From NCBI RefSeq assembly GCF_032854445.1, contig NC_088302.1, forward strand, positions 11,467,338 through 11,531,337: a stretch of DNA of 64,000 nt, written 5' to 3'. Source of the stretch: Liolophura sinensis. Lineage: Eukaryota; Mollusca; Polyplacophora; Chitonida; Chitonidae. The notes below the pieces were generated by a model. That model worked only from the letters and a program-made list of their open reading frames with translations, had not been told where the DNA came from and did not search any database. Shown here piece by piece: positions 12,861 through 26,263 of this stretch; position 1 is the first letter of the stretch, and the number at the start of each line of letters is the position of its first letter. Both the position numbers and the translations under genes were made by a program.

Positions 12861-15800
12861 ATAGGTGTACATGTACTATGCTTGCTGCAGAAAGAATTGC
12901 GGAATGAATAATTCCTCTTCAATTTTTGATACCACAATAACAATCATACATACTTTTTCACAACTTCACAACGTTGCTTTAAACTTTATACATCCACATG
13001 GAAGTTGAAATTTTAATCTTGCATGTTTTAATTATTTTAAATTTTTTAGACACAAAGCCATTTCCCTTTCAGGAAGGTGATCAGTTTGCCAGACAAACCT
13101 TCTTACAAGCAAGTGGAAGCTGGTTTATTTATTTATTTATTTATTTATTTGATTGGTAATTTACGGAAGCTGGTTTGAACATCATGTATGGCCACTGGAG
13201 AAGGGCAAATGAATCCTTAAGTCTACCTACATGTACGAGTATTTATCCAGATAACTTTGTACAGCTGTATGTATACTAATAGCATTATCTGAAACAAATG
13301 AAATGACTGGCAATCTTCTTGGTGCCAGATTAAATGGGGAAAGGGGTACGTATTAAAAAACAAGACAACAAATCCATCAAAATTAAATAATACATATTTA
13401 TGAATTTCAGCACAAATGCACATGTAGAACAGCGGTAGCTAAGTTTTTTTTTTTCCTTTTCCAGATTATAAAACTACCTAAATATCATCAATATTGCTGC
13501 ATGCATGTACTCTGTTATTCAACATGTGTTAAAAGTTCTTTCTCCTTAGACCTGCCATTATTAGGGCCTACTTAACACCTGTATCTGGAGACGTCAATGC
13601 AGCAAAATGGTCATCTATTGCTATGACGTCAAACAATATAAGGTGGGGGTGGCCACTCTATCTATGGAATTAATAGACAGTAATTTTCTGTATGAATTGC
13701 TCTATTTTCCCGCGACTACTCCAACAAGCTGACAGTAAATAATCCAACCCCCTTCCCCATGACCAAGCTGCACATTTTGTCTGTTACTGAGAGTTGTATT
13801 GATCTTAAAACGTGTTTGGAGGTTTATTTGGAAGGCTGCGTACTAGATTCGTATTTTCCTGGGCCATAAGTAATACTTTATGTCATTTATTAAAAACTCC
13901 ACTTGTTGGATGACATTTTAGGTGATCTGCCATATTCTAAACAATCCAAATCCCTAACACTGATGTAACACAACACTAGCATAAAATGCAAGCTATCTGA
14001 TGCTGAACATGGACATGTTTGTTCAGTGTGTTAAGAGGCTTGAGCTGAAACAGTCTAGACTGCTTATCCCTTAAGGGCCCTGAAAGACTTTTATCATCGT
14101 CATCATTATCTCAGACAGAATCACCAGCTGGTTAATGAGTAAACAAACTTGTCCTGTATAATACCAAATTCCATGTGACGTTATCCCTTCTAATTGTCAG
14201 CAATAGGGGTGTCATGCTAGTCCCTCTCTAGTAATTCACGGTACCGCTTACAACTTAACAACACCTGGATATGTCTTAGCACCCTACTGCACCCAATATG
14301 TTCTGTATAAACCTTACACACTATCTTATACACATTCACAACACTAGACAAAGTATCTGTTTTCAGCATATTTGTTCATTTCAAACAAGGTTATGTCCTT
14401 ATGTTGGTTATACGGTTGAGTGAATGACAGGTGAGCAGCCTGAAGGAGACTACAAAGGTGAAAGCATCTACACCGATGTCATTCGGTGCTCCCACCTTGT
14501 TTGTTTACCTGGTCTAAGCACACACCGACGAGGCTAAAGAGGAGGGGGTGTCATTAAACTTTGTCACTATCTCTTTACAGTTTTTATTCTGATTATAAAG
14601 ATCTGATAATGCATTCACCCAGTGTTGCGTGACAGAGAAAGAGGAAATCAAACTGTATCAGGAAGAATCTGAAGTGGTACAAAAGCATGACATGGACCTT
14701 ATCAGAATTCAAATTAAAAAAAAAAAGCACAAACACTCATTTCAACCACATCAGAAGAGATCACTCAGTTCATTCATGATCACGTTTAGCTTGATGAGTG
14801 ATAGTTAATGGACAGGATTGCGAATGTGACATCAGAAGAGGGAGGAAATACTCTCCTCTAACACTGAATGCCCTGCCTCAAGGAAGGCATATAAATTCAG
14901 TTTTAGATAACATCAATGCTGATGCTACTTTAACACATGAACTCATTCTTCATGACTAGTAATTTCTTTCTCTTACCTTGAGAGTCTTATTTCTATTGAT
15001 TCTGTATTTCTTAGAAACAGGTTGTCATAAATATATTTATTTCACGAATATCATTTGTAACATATCTACAACATGTGTACCGTCATGACATGTAGACATG
15101 TACGTGTACGGATGGAAGTTAACACCATTTATCACCATTTTAATCTTGTCAAAATAACATTTTTATTTTATTCTTAACTTCCAGTCTGTTTGGGCTAATA
15201 CATGTACTAACTAGATGTGATTGTAAGACTAAAACGGAAATACATGCACATCAAAGTTTATTAAATGAAAAGTGAAAAAAAACAACAACAAAAAAAAAAA
15301 ACAATCATAATTATTAAAAAGGATTTAAAAAAGTTTTCAATGACCTTTCGAGTTTTCTTTCTTTAATTTTCTTCAATTCAATCTCTATCTTTTTCATTGC
15401 CCACAATGAAAAAGCAATCTTTAACAATATATAATATTTCTTCTGATGGGTTCATTTCCAAGTTCATTATTTTCTGTTTCTCTGGAAAATGCACGTATTT
15501 TCTTTTCCCAGGCAACATAAGCAAATTCATATACTGTACATGTTCATGAGATGACCTTGTCGTGTTATTAAAAATGACCTCATTCATCACCTGTTATAAA
15601 TAACTAAAAATTAAACGTCATCTGCACACCCAACACACAGGTGAAGCCTTAACGGCGGCCAAAATGTGACACATTATTAATTAGCTATGCCCACATGAAC
15701 CACAGGTCAACCTGGTTTGCAACAGTCAGGGAGATTACCTGTCGTTCACCTGCATAGGTGAGCCACTGCAGTTCTTTGAGGAAGTTTATTAAGGACAGGT

Positions 15801-16995
15801 GTACACGGCCATCTCCTACGTCAGTGTCACTTAACAACCTGTCCGTTACATACATGTAGCGTGTTAATAGCTGTGGGGTGGTGTTTATTACATGTTCATC
15901 ACCTACCTGTGGCTAGACATGCTTGATGGGAAAGATTAGCTATCCATTGTTTCAAATAAAAAAAGGGGAATTTCCGAGATGCTGCCTTATTGTACGTGTA
16001 CATGTATGGAAACATATTTAGAGCATGTAGAGTTGATATAGGAACAGAAATATTTACGTGTTCCTCACATATTCAAAATTACATGTGCATATCACTTGAC
16101 ACTTTTTACTTGTAAGCATGTACATTCCAACAAAGTACAGGTAGAATGAGCATCAGGGCAAAACCATTTATCAGAACAGTCTTCAGGTAAAAACAGTTTA
16201 ACAACATATTAAAATTGTTTTTTTTTCTTCTTTTATTTCACACTGTATTTCATCTAATGTATAGCATTTTTCACGCTGCACATTTTGCTGGATCATGATT
16301 GATTCTTTCATTTTACGATGCCACATCATTTTTTCGGTATTAATTGCCAGGTGTATGTAAAATTAAAGAAAAATGATTCAAAATCTGGCTACTGTACACC
16401 CATGTTTCCCCTTAGGAAAGGTCAAAAGTGGGGGTGGGGTGGAGTGGGGAACACCTCAATACTGTTGCTGGTGTGCACTATACGCAGTGGCAGCCACACC
16501 TCATCTGAAGCAGCCATTACTTGCCGCGTTGATCATGTACAGTGTACTAGGTTCTGAACATCAGCGTTATTGATCACTGGACAGGCTACACTAGTCAATA
16601 TGCCAGCGGTTGCGTCTACTGCCGTAGGGGCAGGCTATTCAGTGCAGCATAGAAGAACAAAAAAAAAAAAAGATTTTCCTGGAACTTGCACGTGTATTTA
16701 GCAGAAGTGTGTCAACATATCTACGCGAGGCTCCAGGTCGATGTGTCCCCTCTTAAATAACCTCAAGTCCAGATCTGATGATACAGAGTCCTTATACACA
16801 AAATCTGACACGTGGAGTTCTCATCAAGTCTAATAACTTTTTGATAAAGGATCTTTTCCAAGACACACATACATGTATGTAAATATATAAATGAATAAAT
16901 CAAATGCCTTCTCAACTAACTTTCTACATGATATAAATCCAATTGCAATTTACATTTTATGGCCGAAGTTCAAGAAACACACAAACATATATATA
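12861..16995. other. Intron 1, featureless stretch
   Basis: A (TTTA)n run at 13120-13150 and poly-A/T tracts only. No exon, repeat family or RNA gene could be supported. Confidence 0.6.
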
Positions 16996-17612
16996 TCGGG
17001 TGGGCATAAAAAAAATAGACCGTACTTTGATGCTGCGTTGATCAATTATCCTTTGTTTAAACCTTTTCAAAGTTCAGGCATTCAAATGGCATGATTTTGT
17101 TAATATACTGACCCATTTTCAAGGTCATAGCTTGAGTAGTCTGTGCACAGAGTTAAAATGAAAACATAGCCTCAAAAACGCAGGTTCCTGTGACCCACAT
17201 TGCATCACCTGTCAGGTGTCATGAGCAGAGTGCGTGCTGCACCTGTGTGACATGCATCAATCAAGTGTTGTTTGGAAAAATTGTCTGGCTCTAGTGTCAA
17301 AGAAACCCTTCTGCCAGATACGCACAAGTTTTGCTCAATCAGGATGGTTTTCTCTGCGGTGGACAAGGAACTGACAGCCTTCTCAAGTAAAACGAGGTGA
17401 AACATCATTTTGTTTTTTCAGCATCAAAATGTTTTTGACTCTGTTTTGATTTTGGTCCCATGAACAGACATCTTAAAGGATGAAATTGAAATTTGATCTG
17501 TATCCTTAGGATATAACGGCTTTTGAGTGTGTAAATTTTTAAAAGCTGTTGTGAAAGGGTTTTGAAGATATTGAGTGTTAAAGTACGGCCCATTTTTTTT
17601 ATGCCCACCCGA
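16996..17612. mobile_element. 617-bp terminal-inverted-repeat element flanked by TA
   Basis: The ends TCGGGTGGGCATAAAAAAAA on the plus strand and on the minus strand match for about 33 of 36 positions and are each flanked by TA. This is the pattern of a Tc1/mariner-like, TA-targeting non-autonomous element. A 67-codon frame on the minus strand (17205-17408; TAEKTILIEQNLCVSG) could be a remnant of a transposase N terminus, but I cannot confirm it. Confidence 0.85.
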
Positions 17613-19318
17613 TACATATACACAAACACATTTTCTCCCCACCTCCATCATATGTATGTTTTACATTATAAATCTATTTAAACAAGAAGTCTACATAAAT
17701 GTAACTGTAAATATGAAGAAATTCAACGCTCTTATATACACCTGTAACAAACCAAAAATGAAATTTACAACATCTATATGTAAAAAACAGTCCATATGAC
17801 TGGATTTTTTGGACCAGAAGATTGTGTACATGACATGATGAGTATCCAACTTTGATACACATTTGAATGTTAAGCATGTACATTTATACTGAGATTTCTG
17901 TGGAGGAAATTGTTCCGCTCTAAATGTAGGAAATGAAGTAGGTGAGCTCTGATAAACTTATTTCTTCTTTACTTATTTGTTTTTGTAGTTTAATGCTGTA
18001 TTCAACGCCTTTCCACAAGCTCTGATAAAAGCACATGTATTTACACGCACAGTACATATTCATTTTGAGAGGTAAACAAGCTCTATTCCACTCACAAATG
18101 GGTCACTTGATCAGCCAGCCCGTGAATGATAACATATAGGTACATGCACTCTAGTACAGTATGTTCTCTGCTCTCCATGTTTAATTGATTATCCATGGTG
18201 CTGGGCTCTGCATTCCCACTTCAGCAATACATGTATTTGTTGACAATGGCTGACCTTAGACTGTGGTCATCTTGGGTGAGAAAACCAGTGTAGGTCAGAT
18301 CCAAAAATATTCCCCTGCCCATAGTCTCAGGGAGGGGTTGGGAAGGTATAGAGGGGTTGAGGAGGGAGGGAATAAACACCAGTGACCTAGCCACCCTGCT
18401 CTGGTAACATGGAGATCCACAAAATCAACTTTGATAAAATGCACATTACTTGCCAGGGAGCTTCCATAGCACACTGGGCACCCAAAAATCAGGTCACCTT
18501 TCGATCAGTAAAAATGTAAACACTTTGTGGAGTGGGAAAGTGGGTTGGGGTTAAGCTAGGGACTGGGTGCAGGACACAGATGGGCCGATCAATACTTAGC
18601 CACATGGGTGCTATCGGTCTTGTAGACCCAGGAGGTAAACAGGAAGTCTTGGCTACTGCTGGATGGTCTGCTCTTTGGGAAAGGGGGGTGGGGGGAGGGA
18701 GAGAGGGGTCACTTACCTTGCAGGCTCAAGTAAGTATATGAAGGTTCACACAAACACGGAGATGAGGTGAGGTGAGGTGAGGTGTGGGCAGAGGTGTGGC
18801 TCAAGGAGGTGTGGATGGGGGTAGATGGATGGGTTGATGGGATGGAGGTTAGGATGGGTGTGACGGGGTGAAAGTAGGGTGGGAAGTGGGAAGTGGGAAA
18901 CGGAATGGAGCTGATCACCCTGAATGAGTTAGCAATTTGCCTTCGGTGCAATGTAAGCTACTTTAAATATATACAGAACACCTACCTAAATGTAAGTTCT
19001 AATAAAAGAAATGATCATGAAATAAAACAAATACACATTCACACTGTGCTACATGAGCTGCCATGTACATGAGTGACAACCCAGAACAACTTGATGGCAA
19101 ACACATCATTTTTAGGTATTTCATGCTACATGTATGGAAGGACAAAAAGGTGAGCATGTCAATAAAGGCAGATCTATCTGGGGGAAGATGTCTGCTTCAA
19201 TTAAGATACCATTTTTGTATGCCAGATACATGTTTACAAGTTCTCTCAGAGTTTCGATGTTGAACACAAAGTGAAAACAAATGTGGGAATAATATTAAAC
19301 TAAAGGCAAGATTTATTT
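17613..19318. other. Intron 1, with purine-rich low complexity
   Basis: Holds G/A-rich low-complexity DNA at about 18310-18380 and 18670-18910, including (GGTGA)n at 18762-18783. Short frames across it are composition artefacts. Confidence 0.6.
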
Positions 19319-19551
19319 GGTTGGTTGATTGGTGTTTTACTTTGTACTCAAGCATATTTCACTTATATGACAGCAGCCGGCATTCTGGTGGGAGGAAACC
19401 GAGTTGGAGAAACCCAAGACCATTCGCAGACTGCTAGCAGGCCTTTCTACGTACGGCTGGAAGGGAAGCCAGCATGAGCATGACTTGAGCTCAGAGCGAT
19501 CGTATTGGTGGGAGGTTCCTGGCATGCTAGCCCCCACCCCCACGGAGGTCC
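19319..19551 (-). mobile_element. SINE family 1, diverged reverse copy
   Basis: Reverse complement begins GGGACCTCCGTGGGGG and ends with the tail GTAAAACACCAATCAACCAA. The body is recognisable (TACGTAGAAAGGCCTGCTAG, CACCAGAATGCCGGCTGCTG). Box B is mutated. No clear target duplication. Confidence 0.85.
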
Positions 19552-19565
19552 CTTAAAGGCAAGAA

Positions 19566-19760
19566 ATACATTATATAAATATGAGGAAAACAGACATACC
19601 CTAAATGACCTAAAATCTCGCCCACAAAAGCACATTTTTAGAGGCCAATAAATGTCACAAAATATTACTTTTGGTGCCGAAAGTTGGAATTTTCCAGGGG
19701 AATATGATCCCATGTTTCAAGCAAACCTCAAAACACCTTCATAAAATCAATAGAACTCTC
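19566..19760 (+). repeat. Dispersed repeat family, copy 1
   Basis: CCAATAAATGTCACAAAATA TTACTTTTGGTGCCGAAA...CAAGCAAACCTCAAAACACC TTCATAAAATCAATAG. It matches 49500-49700 along its length and 22195-22270 over the first part. Ends undefined; class unknown. Confidence 0.7.
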
Positions 19761-19843
19761 AGAATAAGGAAAAACAGACGAAATTTAGAGTATTTATTTG
19801 ATGTGGAACTATGTATTATTACCAATATTAATGTATTTTACAC

Positions 19844-19920
19844 TATAATCCATTACCCCTCCCCCCAGTATAATCCATTACCCCTCCCCCCAGTATAATC
19901 CATTACCCCCTCTCCCCAGT
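19844..19920. repeat. 25-bp tandem repeat, three copies
   Basis: TATAATCCATTACCCCTCCC CCCAG three times, the last with an insertion. Confidence 0.9.
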
Positions 19921-20449
19921 ATTTAGTGAAGTTGTATCAGCATGTACATGTACACATATTTTGCATGACCATTCACAAATTTCACTCACACAAAGCACAT
20001 TTGATTTCAGAATTTATAAGCTATGCGTGTGTATTGTCACATGTGTACATGCAGCTGGCGCTTCAGCCAGTGAGTGGGTGTTCAAGTAATGTTACAACAC
20101 CTGTCAGGTGAGCTGTTCATTTCAGTTTGTCAAATACCCAGCGAGTGAAACGGATTCCTACCTCATATATACACACCATCAAACACCTGACTCATACATA
20201 ATAAGTAAGTTTGTCATGAACAGACCATGGGCTGCAATATTCTCCAGATTCAAGATGTTGTGCAAACTATTTTATAGCAGGGAAAACTTTTCATCATAAA
20301 CCCAGCTTAACATGTGCCTGATTAATAACACTGAACACATGTGTACATCTACGCTAAGTATAAGGTTTCCTTTAACCAATAATTTCACTTTAAATCAAGA
20401 CAAGTGAAACAGATAAAAGTGCAAGTATACATGATGCTTCATCTACAGC

Positions 20450-20760
20450 TGCCCAGCCCCAATAGCACAATTGGTAGAGCATCTGCTCAGGTCACACCTA
20501 AGACCTTAAAAGAGGAAGTTGTAACATTCTCGCTTGGCGCTCAGCATGAAGGGGATAGTGCAACAAATGGTTGACCCGTACAATGGCTCAGGCAGGGCGG
20601 CTTACTTGCCTTTGGTAAGTTGTCCTAGTGAAGCAGCACTCGATAAAAGAGCAGTGGAAATCCGTCTTGCAAGAAGAAGGCACATTACATGCACTCTAAG
20701 GATTCCTTCGTCATCATATGACTAAAAAATTGTTAAGTACGACGTTAAACTCCAAGCACT
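20450..20760 (+). mobile_element. tRNA-related SINE, family 2-like
   Basis: Head CCAATAGCACAATTGGTAGA GCATCTGCTC (box A-like), a core with TCGCTTGGCGCTCAGCATGA and a 3' end CCTTCGTCATCATATGACTA followed by GTACGACGTTAAACTCCAAG. The 3' end is shared with the copy at 41590-41765. Confidence 0.7.
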
Positions 20761-22194
20761 TACTCATGCACTCATCTACAGCTACATGTCAGAAATTTTT
20801 GCCACAAAATCCTGAGTGCTATCACTTTAGCTAAAAATTCACCGCATTTCAGTACATGTACATAACATAAATGAAACAAATCATGAAACTTGTCAAATGA
20901 CAATCATAATCATCATTTGATAATCGGTATCCCTCCACCCACGTTTCTGGTGGAGTACAGCCAAAGGACATTTTCATCTCTAAATAGTCATGGTATTATT
21001 CTGACTGTTCGTTACTAAAACCCAGTAATAGCATTAAGCATGCCCATCAGGCCAAATAGCTTTAAACAGCAAATTTCAAAGTAGATACATGTATCTTACG
21101 GCACTTAAACCAAACACTAATTTTCCACATGTGCATGTTTCATTTATTAATTCAATCATTTATTCATATCGATAAGCTGAAAGCCCTGATTACATGTAGT
21201 TACCAATTAACTTCTAAATGTCCCTTGAAGATATTACTTGATTATAGTTTTATAATGTCATTACTAAACAACTTTTCACTTATATGATTGCCGGAAATAC
21301 AATACATGTGAGAGGCCACACCAATTTAAATTTTTGTTTTACTAGCAGAATGAATCTTTTTGGAATATTGGGAAAGGTTAACAAAACTCTAGCTAAAATC
21401 TACATCTGAATATCAATTCTCTATTGATGGAGGTAGATTCCAAATTACATCATCTTTTTCCTGTGGAGGACATCAATTTATCATTTAGTCTTTGTTACAG
21501 AAATGTTACATGGATGGGCATAAAAGACAGTGCATATATGAACACCATTAAGTACAGGCGAGCGTGAACTTTGTGTAACCTTCTGATTAGCACCCTATGT
21601 ATGTCTGTAAACCTATGACAGCAGTGATCACACTCAGGCATGTGTCAAGACTGAGGGGCTTCCACAGACAATGTTCAGGAGCCAACATAATCATTCGGTA
21701 CGAGTAGTATTCCAATGATGCCTTGGAAACTGAACACAGCGTCGTCAAAGTCAACTGGTTTAGCATGTTCAGAGACTAGTATACTACACGTATGTCTATT
21801 TGTAGGATGAGGGTTGATTTCACATAGCACTGGTGGCATTACATGTGTGTTCATATAGCCCCATGGAGACAGTGCTGGTTGCTATGGTAATTAGGTAAAC
21901 GTTGCAACACCTACAATGTTGAGAGCTTGATTGAAGCGATAGTGAGGCTGGGAATGGTACCTTAAGTAAGAGGCATAACTGGCACAAAAATATAAATTTT
22001 AGAACATTACACCAGCTACATATATGTCACACAAATGTTAAATGAACATATTTGACTGTTTTGTGCTGCCCTACTTAAAAAATTTCAGACCTGTATAACG
22101 ACAGACAGAAACTTGTGACTTCCAGACATCAGCACCATATTGGTGAAGGATAGCTTGGTTTTGGACATAAAATTGGAGTAAAAATTGCATCTTT

Positions 22195-22270
22195 GGAGCT
22201 AAATAAATGTCATAAAATATCAGTTTTGGTGACAAACCTTGAAAAAACCTTTGAATGTTTTGAAAACTTA
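22195..22270 (+). repeat. Dispersed repeat family, copy 3 (fragment)
   Basis: GGAGCTAAATAAATGTCATA AAATATCAGTTTTGGTGAC corresponds to the first part of the family. Confidence 0.55.
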
Positions 22271-23179
22271 AAAAATGCCAGGTATTTCAGAGACCAGTTG
22301 AAACTGTACATAGATCCCCACAATTTACACGTATACAGGTGTAAGTACATATAGGTGCGTACTTAAATCATGAATATGACATTCAGGTTTGGGGTTAGTC
22401 AAAATCACCCTTTGCTTTGTGTGTGTTAAGGAAGTGGGGGGTGGGGGGGGGGGTGGGGTGGGGGGGGGGTTGTCTCTCTCAGACTATCAGGAAGAGCTGT
22501 GCTTCCTACACCTGAAGTTGAGCCCACACCCTAGACATACAATCAGGCAATGTTGTGATCACCTGGCTGGGATTGTGCAGCGACTCTCAGGTGTGCAAAC
22601 TTTCAGCCCTCTGCTGACTGTTCCTTGTCATCCTATCTGCTACACGTGTCAACTCACAGCATTTTTGTGCTGCACTTTGGGTCAGTTCACATGCTGTATG
22701 TTTAATAAAGTGGGTTACAAAGGACAAAGGTACAGGTACACCTACACCAGGTTAAAATGACAGGCCATCAATCCGATGTCAGTCCAAAACAAATGACAAA
22801 AAAAAAAAAAAGGTCAACATAAGCTGGATCAAAACTACAACTATCTTCACATAACCTGACATGATTTGAAAACTTAATACAAAGCATTTAATTTGTGGGG
22901 GGGGGGGGGGGTGTTTTTATTTCACCTCTCGATTCACAGGCAATTATGCAAGCCAGTCAGCCTGTGAAATTTGACAATGACCCGAAAACACTCCAGTATA
23001 TACTCAGATCTATGTATGTTTGTTTGTTTTATTGTCTTAACACCATTCTCAAGAATTTCTCACTGCAGTCAGTATTATTAATAAGGGTGGATGAAATCAG
23101 AGTGCTTGCACTGGTGAACTGCTGACCTCTGGGTAAGTTTGACTTACAGCAAGGCACACCATATTGGCAGCAGGTAAAT

Positions 23180-23345
23180 GGTTATTGATGAACGTCAAGC
23201 AGTATTTATTGTCACCAATGCACCTCAAGCAGCTCGAGCGAGATAAGGCACAAATTCCCTGCCCAAGTCCGGGCTTGAACTAGCAACTTGTGTGTCCTGG
23301 CAACTAATAGGCATCTACCTTTAGAATGACTCCGCTAAGGCTGCT
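23180..23345 (-). mobile_element. Probable old tRNA-derived SINE
   Basis: Minus strand GCCTTAGCGGAGTCATTCTA AAGGTAGATGCC resembles a tRNA-like head and AGTTCAAGCCCGG a box B; the sequence then fades. No target duplication could be defined, so this is tentative. Confidence 0.45.
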
Positions 23346-24340
23346 TAATTCCCAAACCCATGTCAACAATCTAAGTGAAAAAACAACTATTAACTGCAAT
23401 AGTCTGTCTCAAAACAGCAAATGCAGAACATCAGGTCTTCAACTGTAATGGGTAGATGCATATTATGTAAACTATGTTACATATGTCAAAAGTGTACAAC
23501 AAATAAGTGATCAATTAGCACTGTCCAATTGACCTTTAGATCCACATCAGAGTTCAAAGTCAACAAAGTCAGAATACTTAAATAAATACGAGGACTGGCT
23601 CTACACAGCTGCACTGTACCAACACTATATACATGTATGATCCATCTGTTCACCTGGAACAGTTCAAACCTTCAGCGCTTACATAACAACATACCCTTTT
23701 GGTGTCACTAATTAGTCTCAGGTAGATTTCTCTCACCCTGTATGGAACTGTTAGTGTACACCACTAAATAACCATGTACTGTACATGTAGTATTGGCATA
23801 CATATTCATAAACATGCATCCAAACCAAAAAAGATATGTAATCAATTTTTTAATGTTTGAATACAGGTAAGCTTAAGATAACAAATATGTCAGATATTAA
23901 ACACCTGTAACAAATCCTACATACAGACTTCTCTTACATTTTAACCAACTAGGCAATCAAGCATCCATTTTGTTCTTCATCACATCTACATGTAATATTT
24001 TCCCTTTAATAACATAAGGGAAAACCAGTCAGATTGCTTGCCTTAATCATGTGGGAAAGTCTGCCAGTCACTTGCCAGAGGTTCATGGTTTACAACAGGT
24101 TTATCCAGCCTTCTTGAAGACAAACTGTGTCCGTTTTATGGGAGATACATATACAGTGTGTGTACAAATGCTGTTCAAATTACACCGCCAGCGCCAAAGA
24201 TATTCATCATCAGGAGTGGCATTTCATCTTCACAACATTTAAACATTTGTGAACAAAAGTTCAGGTGAACACAACATACGCCATGACAAATGCATCTGTG
24301 TGAAATGTATAAAAGAATACCAGTAGCAATGTGGTGAGTA

Positions 24341-25294
24341 CAGTAAATGCCTTTTTATTCATTCGCGGGCATAAACTTTCGCAGATTTGGTAAGACGACG
24401 CATTCGCAGGAATCAACTTTCACGGATCTTAACAGAATCTTTGGACAACTGATAAACAAAAATCAAACTCTAATACAGAAACATTAAGTAATAATACAAC
24501 TCAAGCATTCAAGTAACAATGTTATCATTTAAACTTATTTGTACCTGTAAGATGTGACAAAAATTCCATACAATACAGTAACTGGATCAGACAAAGCAAG
24601 TTAATCCTCCTAAGTTTTTGATCTTTTGAAGACTGTAAATCTTTATAAAACGAAGCCCTTAACTGCTGTGCGAGCAAATATTCATGTCACTCACTCTGGG
24701 AGACGACGAGGATAAAATGTGATATACACATCAGCAGTGTGAGTGAAACTTTGAGTGAACTATGACAGATTTGAGTAAATTTCTCAGAAATCATTATGAA
24801 AAGGATGTTTGAAGTGCGGAAACCCCAGGGCGATGTATCAGGCCCATCGGAAAGGTGACCTGACTGGAAGGCAAGTACAGTCGATAAAAAAACAACCTCT
24901 CTCATCTTATGTATATCGTATCACGAAAACATGCCCAGTATAAATTATCAATTTGTATGTCTCTAACCGCAGCAATAAATCAACAACAATAACGATGCAA
25001 TGTGGCGATACATAGACAAAGCTAAGCCTCCTTAAAAGAAAGCAAGATTAACTGATGATTAATTAAGCTGGATTTGTGAAAGCTGGAATACATTCTAATT
25101 AGGTAATTCAAATTAAACTGTTTGAAAAAGTATTAGAACTGTGGTGCTTGTTAACGAATTTATAACTGTAACGCATGCTACATTAATAAATTACTTACAT
25201 GGGTTTTATATTCGATGGCACTTATTTTTGTGGAAATGTGTTTGCCGCGAAATTTGCGAATGTTAGTACCACACGAATAAAAAGACATTTACAG
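24341..25294. mobile_element. 954-bp terminal-inverted-repeat element flanked by TA
   Basis: Left end CAGTAAATGCCTTTTTATTC, right end (reverse complement) CTGTAAATGTCTTTTTATTC, with TA on both sides. Internal TTCGCAG/TTTGCG motifs are also arranged in inverse. No transposase frame is visible, so it is a MITE-like non-autonomous element. Confidence 0.75.
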
Positions 25295-25354
25295 TATAAC
25301 CCCTGAGGGGAACCTTCATTGCAAGAGGATAAAGGTGTCCACCTCAAATCCAAA

Positions 25355-25690
25355 CTTCATGCAGAAAACAGTTGGAGTTGTAGCCCGGGCACAAAATCAT
25401 TTCTATTTATGTAGTATATACAAGGAAAATGGCTATCTGGTTACCATGACAACCACCAAAATGGACAAATGTGAGTTGCAGCACATCATCATCTGTGTAT
25501 CTATGTATCCACCAAAATTTAAACTATGTTGAAAACTGTTGGAGTTATAGTGCGGGTACGAAATCAGATCTTTTTATATAGTGTATATATGAAAACTAGC
25601 GATCTGGTAACCATGGCAACAGTGGAAATGAACAATGTGAGTCGTGACACATCATCATCTGTGTATGTTCGTATCCACCAAAAAGTAACA
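25355..25690 (+). repeat. Tandem dimer, about 165 bp per unit
   Basis: Two diverged copies: AAAACAGTTGGAGTTGTAGC...CATCATCATCTGTGTATCTATGTATCCACC and AAAACTGTTGGAGTTATAGT...CATCATCATCTGTGTATGTTCGTATCCACC. Short frames in both copies share residues (VGVxxRxxNxxxLxSxY) only because the DNA is duplicated. Confidence 0.8.
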
Positions 25691-26263
25691 CTCTACACAG
25701 GAACAATTATGCTAATTGCACGAGGTGAGGGTGGGGAGAGAGGTGGTGGGTGCGTATAAAAAGGAATTTAATGAACTCCTTCAAAGACAACACACTCTAG
25801 TACAGTACAGCCAATGTAATTTAGATGTAACTTTCAGTTGATTTTGTAATTAATTTGAAAGTCTCCTCAAATGTATTGGTAAAATCTGGATTGACACATG
25901 GAGACCTGTTTTCTTTACTTCTCTTTTTTTTAATGCCATACTAAAGTACTTTTAGCTTATACGATGGCTGTCTGCTTTATGAAAGATGAAACCCAGATCA
26001 CTGAAATTAAGCTGACGCATGATTTATTTATTTATTTGATTCCTGTTCAACGCCATACTATGAATGGTAATGAATGTTTAATAACAAAAAAATCTAATTG
26101 GACAAGCACTTTCTGACATAATAAGAATGTACCTTACTTCACTTTGTAATGGCAAGGTCACATAAATATTCATTTATGATTTTCAGCCAATACTTTGGCT
26201 TCATTCAAAATAAATGCCAATGACACATAAATACATATACAGTGTACATCATAAAACGTTACA

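Noticed and set aside
22389-22760. 123-codon plus-strand frame
   Set aside because: Begins in a poly-G tract (GGGGGVGGG), shows no domain and has no support from splice sites or neighbours.
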